Positions 58,401-64,000 of a stretch of DNA of 64,000 nucleotides are shown here, piece by piece. This DNA comes from Halichondria panicea (taxonomy: Eukaryota; Porifera; Demospongiae; Suberitida; Halichondriidae): positions 2,542,501-2,606,500 of the forward strand of contig NC_087385.1 of the NCBI RefSeq assembly GCF_963675165.1. Reading direction: 5' to 3'. Position 1 is the first letter of the stretch; each line of letters starts with the position of its first letter. The position numbers and the translations under genes are program-made. The notes under the pieces are model-generated. The model made no database searches. It was not told the origin of the DNA and saw nothing but the letters and a program-made list of their open reading frames with translations.

Positions 58401-61400
58401 GCTCTTGAGAAGTTTTTATATTTGCACAAAGTTCCTCAAGCGTAATAGCAATGCTACCGGCAAATTTGTCAAGCATGTACACAAGAAGCATATGAGAATT
58501 GAGGCTGACAGACCATTTGGATTGAATGGTGCTGCAGCAGGTCCCTATGTAGCGTCTGAATGCTCTCATACTAGTAGAATTTGAGTAGCGACAATCCATT
58601 CGAACACATTTTACCAAATTGAATATTGAGAATCTTTGTGCAGTTCGCAAGATAAGCTGCTCCTTTCTATCCACTGTAGCCATATCTGTCACAAGGTCAG
58701 CATGACTTCCCACCACAATCAGTGGGGCTTTACCATCCAAATTAGCACACTGATTGGCAATGATTCCTAACCAGTAGGACACAGAGTGCGTGATAGTAGT
58801 GTCGTCTCTGTGAAGACCGACAACAAGGACTATAATGGGCGAGCATGTATCAACTGCTGACTTGATAATGGCGGCGTGACTGCTGTAGTAGGCATCTTGC
58901 CCAGCAAAATCATACATCACGACCTGTCCAAAGAAACGACTCTTGAAGGTCCGAGGGATGATTCCAGCTGTCTTCAGGCTGACTCCATCTACTTCCCTCC
59001 GAGAAATGAATACATTAACAAGTGATTCCAAAACTGTAGGCTCATGTTCTATCGCTTCAATGAGAGTGCTTTTACCTTCACCACTACGTCCGATGACAAA
59101 CATTTTTGCTAGATTCTTCAGAGGATCTTTAGAGAATACTTTGCCAAGAGTCTTGCGATATTCAGTGTAAACATCCAGTGCAACAGCTCCATGTTGAAGA
59201 AGAAGTTGTATAACGTCTTTCTTCCTAGCAAGAACAAGCGGAGTTTGTCCATTGACATCTTTGAAGTTCGGGTTGAGGTGGTGCATGATAAGTAGGTAGC
59301 TGACCATTTCTGTGTGTCCATACTTTGATGCCAAAAGGAGTAGTTTATCTGTACAAGAAATAACAACAATGAACCAAGCCGTGGATATAGAGCACCAGTA
59401 AACACATGACGTAAAACTATAAAAAGTATATCAATAAAGCGATACGACCTTACTTAACTACGTTCACTCACTCAACTTAATATTATTCTGACTAACCATT
59501 GACATCCGCCCCACACTCGCTGATAAGGAACTTGATGACGCTAAGCTTTCCTCCACGAGCTGCCAGTAACAGTGGCGTCTCTTCAAAGTCGTTTATAGGG
59601 GCTATATAGATGCAATAATAGGTGAATACCGTCGTATTGTGTATCACGTACCCACAATAGAAACCACTATAGGAACATATGTGCCAACTGTTATATAAGA
59701 AAAGAGTATATTAAGTTTTATCGTTAAATACTTGACTATAGCCTCGATCCCAGGCCGCACTTTCTCGAAGAGTGGGCCTGGTATTGACTGCTTGCGCATG
59801 CGCTAACCATCTGCCGGTATCTGGCGGATCCGGATAACAACGTTTATGATCAGTAAAACAATGACGTCACAACGAACGGAAGTGGATTGAAGGAAGTAGA
59901 TAGAAGGTTTGATTGAAGGTTTCTAGCCCATCTGATAGTATTCTGACAGCTACCCTTAGCCTGCTATGTTAACAAAAGACTCACAGCCTGCAACAGTGTG
60001 GATGACAATCGTCTGAACGGAGTGAAAGCTGACAAGAGCCTATATATATGGACAGGCCACGCCCATCAAATACTAACTTGGTGAAAAGTCTCCTACCGTA
60101 TAACACGAAATTTTCGAGGGGCTTAATTTTCGCAGATTTCGTGGGTTAGCAATCCTACACGAAAATTAAGGTTACGGTCAACCATTTGCTCATTAATTAT
60201 TCATGAGCTAGATCTAGTGATCTTTTCCAGTTAGAATGAGCTGGAAGTCCAGCTGAAACGCAGTAGACATTTTTACTGTAAAGCTTAGGTACAGTCTACT
60301 GTAGCTTCACTATATGCAGGGCGGGTCGAAGAGATATTTTGAAAAAAAGGCTACTGAAAGCTCACAAGAGGCTGTTTTCCTTGGCTCTGGCTGCCATTTT
60401 AAGTGGAGTTAGTCTACATATTATTATTTTGTGAGAGTTTGTTGGCCTGGAAAGAAAAAAACGCTTCGACCCGCCCTCCAGAATGGTAAGAAGCATCATA
60501 TAAGACCAAGAACACAGAGCTAGAAGTGTTTTTGGAAGTTTAAAATGACTACTATAGTTTTGTGTTGTTTCTAGTAACTTGATGATTGCTCAGAGCTTCC
60601 ACTGGAAGATGTTTTGAAGATTGATACTTGTCATACAGATTGATACACCGATATATTTATCATGTATGTGCTTCAAACTTCTCTCATGGCATTTATAGTT
60701 TCACAAAAATCATTATAAGAAAATCATGAATATTCATGAGCAAACTGTTTACCGTAACCTTAAGTCCACGAAAATTGTTCTTTAATCTGCTATAACATGC
60801 AAGGCGTGGCTTCCGGTAAGCGCAAACATTGTGCAACGAAATGCTTTTAGAGGCCAATCCACGAAATATAAGTGCCTCGAAAATTTCGCGCTATACGGTA
60901 TGCTACTGGTACACGGTATGCTACTGCTACACTGACTCTATCAGAAAAAAAAAAGCTGTACAATAAACCTACAGCTCTGTCTCTAGCTAGCTAGCTATAA
61001 TAGCTCTGTGTATGACTTTCAATACTTCCTCAGGATATTTTCGTGATAAATTCAGTATTATAGGACATTTTACGGGAAAAAGCATCCAATAATTTTGCGC
61101 ATGTGCAAGCAGTCAGTGGCAGGGCCTTTTCTTCAGGGGAGGCCAGTGAGAAGCTAATACTTGACATGCACAAGCCTCCTTCCAAACAAAGTATTAATCG
61201 TTGTACAGCTCTATATATAAGTGCTTCACTTCATAAACCTTTACTTTATCCATAGATTATCGAAGAGGAAACGCATGCGTTGAATTTCTGGCCCATCCGT
61301 GTTTCGCCTACGCCCACGCAGTACTGTAGTGGGAACCTGAAGCATGGAGTCTTTTAGAAGGACAGAGAAGTGCCTTGGCCTCAGGGGTATTACACAGGGC

Positions 61401-62850
61401 CATACCAGCGAGTACTATACTCTTTACTACCTATTATAGTTTTGTAACCTTAATCTTGAAGTGTCTATACTAAAGGAGTTTCATGAGTTTTTTTTAGCTT
61501 TCCTTGACTGGCTGAGGATTGTGAGATTTTTTATCCCTCCAAAAAGAAGTACAGCCTGTTAGAGATTGGAGACAAGTGCAGCGGTGAGTTAAGTGTGCAT
61601 GTTTTGAATGTATAGCAACTTTGTGAATGACTCTTCATGGTAGTATTTGCACGTCAAATTTATTATCACACTCATGACTTTCACTTGGATTTTGTGAAGT
61701 GTAGGTGTTGAACTAGCAAATGTATATAGGCTATAGAAGTGACCCTTTAATGTTACTACATGCTTTTGTACACTTCAATTGTAGTCATACGAATGGGTCG
61801 CCAAGTTTTGGGGGGAAGAGTTAAGAGAATAAACGATAAAAGTGTCAGTTGGAAGCAAACTCAGATTGTGTGCATCTGATGATGCTTCTTCATGGTTTAC
61901 ATTGGCAGACTGTAACACGTTCACTGAACCACTACCAAAGAGGACATTCAAGGAAATCGCATATTTCTGCATTTACATCATGAGTACAAACAGTCAGGGT
62001 TCTTCTCCCTAGAAAGTTTTGTCAGAGTGGTGTTGTGTAGCCAAAAGAGATCAACACGTCAGAGATCACACCTGATGCATTAATTTGTTCAGCCGCGGTA
62101 ATTCCAGCTCCAATATAGCGTATATTAAAGTTGTTGCAGTTAAAAAGCTCTCAAACAAAATATTTAATTGTCAACAATCTATTTTTGAATCTTGTTTTTA
62201 GTTCAGCATGGCATCATAGTTTCAGGGCACTGAAGTTCATCTTCTGAGAAGTTTAGGGGGTGCTTCCCTAGTGAAAAGCTGCAGCTTGAACTTGGAAAGA
62301 GAACAGTGACAGAAGCTTTGTCTGCTTCGATCTAAGATTAATAATCTGCCACGTGGCATAAGTGCCCCACCTACAACTAATAATGAAAGTACCGCAGGTG
62401 CTGATGCCTCGGTGGAGATGCCAAAGCTACATAACATAAAGCTACTAATAGCTTAATTTTATACACACGTTAAACATTAAAAATTTGCATGCTGCATGCA
62501 AACTCAAAGAGTGGGTAATGATTGACCATGATTGTTGTTAAAAACGATCGATGCCAAAGTTTAAGTCTAAAAATTAATGGCTGCCATCAGCAGAGCCTTG
62601 CAGCTCTCTTCTCACTCTTGCGACTACCAATAGCTAGCGTTCTAGTGCAGAGCTAACTACTAAGTAGAGTAGCAACACTCGGTAAACAAGTTTGGCTATG
62701 TGATCTTCCGAAAAGGCTGCAATGGCATTCCAAGTAAGCAAAATTAGGCATAACTCAAGACGAAGCATTATTTTGCAAATCCACAAATTAAAATCCAAGA
62801 AAACATGACTTGCACTTCATTGATCCTTGAGCAGCTGTAGCAGTCTACAC

Positions 62851-62893
<43 letters not shown>

Positions 62894-63797
62894 CACACAC
62901 ACACACTACTGTATACCCCGCTTGCGCATGCGCACCGAGGCATAATTAACAGACAATAACTATATTCACAGGAAATGAATGGTAGGCATTAGTTGCATGT
63001 GGTATACCATGCACCTCTGGACATTGATCAATGGAGGATTGAATAATACTGAAGATTTAATTAAACAAAGTATGCAGATTATAATACTGTGGTTTATAAT
63101 GCAGGTTGGATTTATGTTTTGATTGTTTTTACAGAAACAATGTGTATAAACAATAATTTCTAATATACCTATAACGCAACAATTGGTGTCCCATAATAAT
63201 GAGAAATTACACACAAAATTATCAGGGTTTCATACAGAGGGGGGGGCGCCTTGGGATTTCCCACACACAGCCAAAATCCCCCCCCCCTAGAAATAATGAT
63301 GTCATAATAAAAATGTATGACTTTTCTCCTTAAAAATGTCTACAATCTCATCAATAAAACTATAGACTAGTAAAATGTATGGTTTGAAGCACACAAAAAA
63401 CCAAATTGCACCTCAGATAACCATTCCTCAAAAATGTTCTGGGAGAGGACCCCCTCAATTAAACGTTCCCCCTCCCAGCTAAAAATCCTGTATGAAACCC
63501 TGATTATTATTACTACAAATACATGCACGCCTTAACATTTGACAATACACGTACATCATTACATACATGTACACATGTATTGCTCCTGGTTAAAAAGTAA
63601 TTCACATTCAGTTTATTGAGGCAAAAGTAGATTATGCTAATCACATCATGGCAATACACATTTAACACATTTGTAAACAAACAGCAACTTACTATTGACA
63701 TTCACAATGCACTCAGAAATCAGATATTTCAAGATATCAAGTTTCTGCTCACGAATAGTCAACTCCATCAGTGTGTCTCCCCATCTAGTTACAGGGA
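55460..63797 (-). CDS. Ankyrin-ROC-COR-Death domain protein (ROCO family; N-terminus outside window)
   Basis: Exons seen: 63693-63797, 59497-59601, 57123-59348, 56992-57073, 55460-55833; about 950 residues. The two upstream exons are both 105 nt in phase 1-1 and encode ankyrin repeats (TPLLLAARGGKLSVIKFLIS). The large exon continues with ankyrin repeats (LLLASKYGHTEMVSYLL) and then a ROC GTPase: P-loop VIGRSGEGKST, switch YDFAGQDAYYSSH and VVGSHADL in place of NKxD, followed by a COR-like region. The last exon has a death-type helical domain (LDQLGLTAGQQTDVKDHA, ALRKWRERNP). DAPK1 combines the same modules with a kinase. Oddity: the reading frame shifts by one base near 58024-58112; a 40-nt intron (donor at CTCA|GTCTTA, acceptor GAGCCAG) would restore it. 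The 5' end lies right of the window. Confidence 0.85.
56399..56816. mobile_element. Composite MITE, CAGTAGACCCTTGTTAATCC family
   Basis: Starts TACAGTAGACCCTTGTTAAT and ends TAGCGAGAGCCTACTG, with internal end-like blocks (GGAATAGCGAGGTGGCTGTA at about 56452, CGAGGTGACTGTACTTCAG at about 56769). This suggests an insertion or rearrangement between two copies. It lies in the last intron of the ROCO gene. Confidence 0.55.
59742..61160 (-). mobile_element. Repeat family A copy with an 807-bp MITE nested inside
   Basis: The inverted copy of 40502-41097 is interrupted at 60094-60900 by an element with ends TACCGTATAACACGAAATTT and ATTTCGCGCTATACGGTA. The uninterrupted copy at 40.7 kb reads straight through the corresponding AGTCTACTATACTACTGC. 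The interruption is flanked by TA, consistent with a TA target duplication. Confidence 0.8.
62087..62151 (+). pseudogene. 18S rRNA fragment (530-loop region)
   Basis: CAGCCGCGGTAATTCCAGCT and the following CGTATATTAAAGTTGTTGCA, GTTAAAAAGCTC match the universal 18S segment around helix 18, with a two-base insertion after CCAATA. Only about 60 bp are present and the flanks are not rRNA. It lies in an intron of the ROCO gene. Confidence 0.85.
62383..62943 (+). repeat. Dispersed repeat B (copy in ROCO intron)
   Basis: 561 bp beginning AATGAAAGTACCGCAGGTGC and ending TGCGCATGCGCACCGAGGCA. It contains a (CAGA)n run at about 62855-62890 followed by (CA)n. It is the same family as 49376-49853. Confidence 0.75.
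63222..63504. mobile_element. MITE, TCAGGGTTTCATACAG family
   Basis: 283 bp with ends TCAGGGTTTCATACAGAGGG and CTGTATGAAACCCTGA, with G-rich and C-rich tracts just inside each end. Confidence 0.75.
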
Positions 63798-64000
63798 CTG
63801 CAGGGATACAAGCACTGTGATTCATACAAAATGAAGAAACACAATTATACTGGTACGTACATGTATGCAGGTGAACTAAAACAGAATGACATGCATTGTT
63901 TTTTAGAACTGTTAATAGCATTCGGTCACTTTATAAAAGACGTACAAAGGAATTCTGAACTCCTGATACAAAATTAGTCAAAATGTAAGAACAGAAAGCT

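Noticed and set aside
61750-61980. Minus-strand 65-codon frame in the ROCO intron
   Set aside because: No match to ankyrin or other domains, and no fitting splice sites. Considered an extra ankyrin exon and dropped.
62087-62151. Functional rRNA gene
   Set aside because: Only about 60 bp of 18S with an insertion; no 5.8S/28S or flanking 18S.

Overview
The window looks like nuclear DNA of an early-branching animal, most likely a demosponge (inference). The genes are broken into many small exons with GT-AG introns, intergenic gaps are short, divergent pairs share promoters, and AT-rich miniature inverted-repeat transposons (MITEs) fill the introns. Animal-type genes are present: a frizzled/kringle receptor tyrosine kinase, VAC14, TTC5, CNEP1R1, NCOA5 and an ankyrin-ROC-COR-Death protein. 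Exon chains were built by hand from splice sites and reading phase. Nearly all of them close in frame.

Layout. 1-7.5 kb: EMG1 (-, last exon off the left edge) divergent from PSMG4 (+), whose first intron is stuffed with nested MITEs. 8.3-10.4 kb: ATP5F1E (-) divergent from CNEP1R1 (+). 10.5-16 kb: a RALY/hnRNP C-like gene (-) divergent from MED10 (+). 16.2-20.7 kb: an NCOA5-like coactivator with an added N-terminal RRM (+). 21-22.6 kb: OXA1L (+). 23.4-26.8 kb: a two-domain cyclic-nucleotide-binding protein (-), divergent from a broken cathepsin L-like gene (+, to 28.3 kb). 28.3-30.3 kb: repeats. 30.3-34.4 kb: TTC5 (+), with a 550-bp palindrome in an intron. 34.5-35.7 kb: two small divergent genes, one a one-pass membrane protein and one a secreted Thr/Ser-rich protein. 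37-43.4 kb: a receptor tyrosine kinase with a duplicated frizzled-kringle unit. 43.8-52.3 kb: VAC14 (-), whose last intron holds a tRNA-Thr(AGU) and a complete opposite-strand gene. 52.6-55.3 kb: an MVB12-like MABP protein (-). 55.5-63.8 kb: an ankyrin-ROC-COR-Death gene (-) running off the right edge, with nested transposons and a small 18S rRNA fragment in one intron.

Functionally most genes are unrelated housekeeping genes (ribosome biogenesis, proteasome assembly, ATP synthase, Mediator, mitochondrial insertion, PIKfyve regulation, ESCRT). The most unusual items are the FZ-kringle-FZ-kringle receptor kinase, the nested gene and tRNA inside VAC14, the cathepsin-like locus that has lost both catalytic residues and carries a transposon at the active-site codons, and the RRM-bearing NCOA5.
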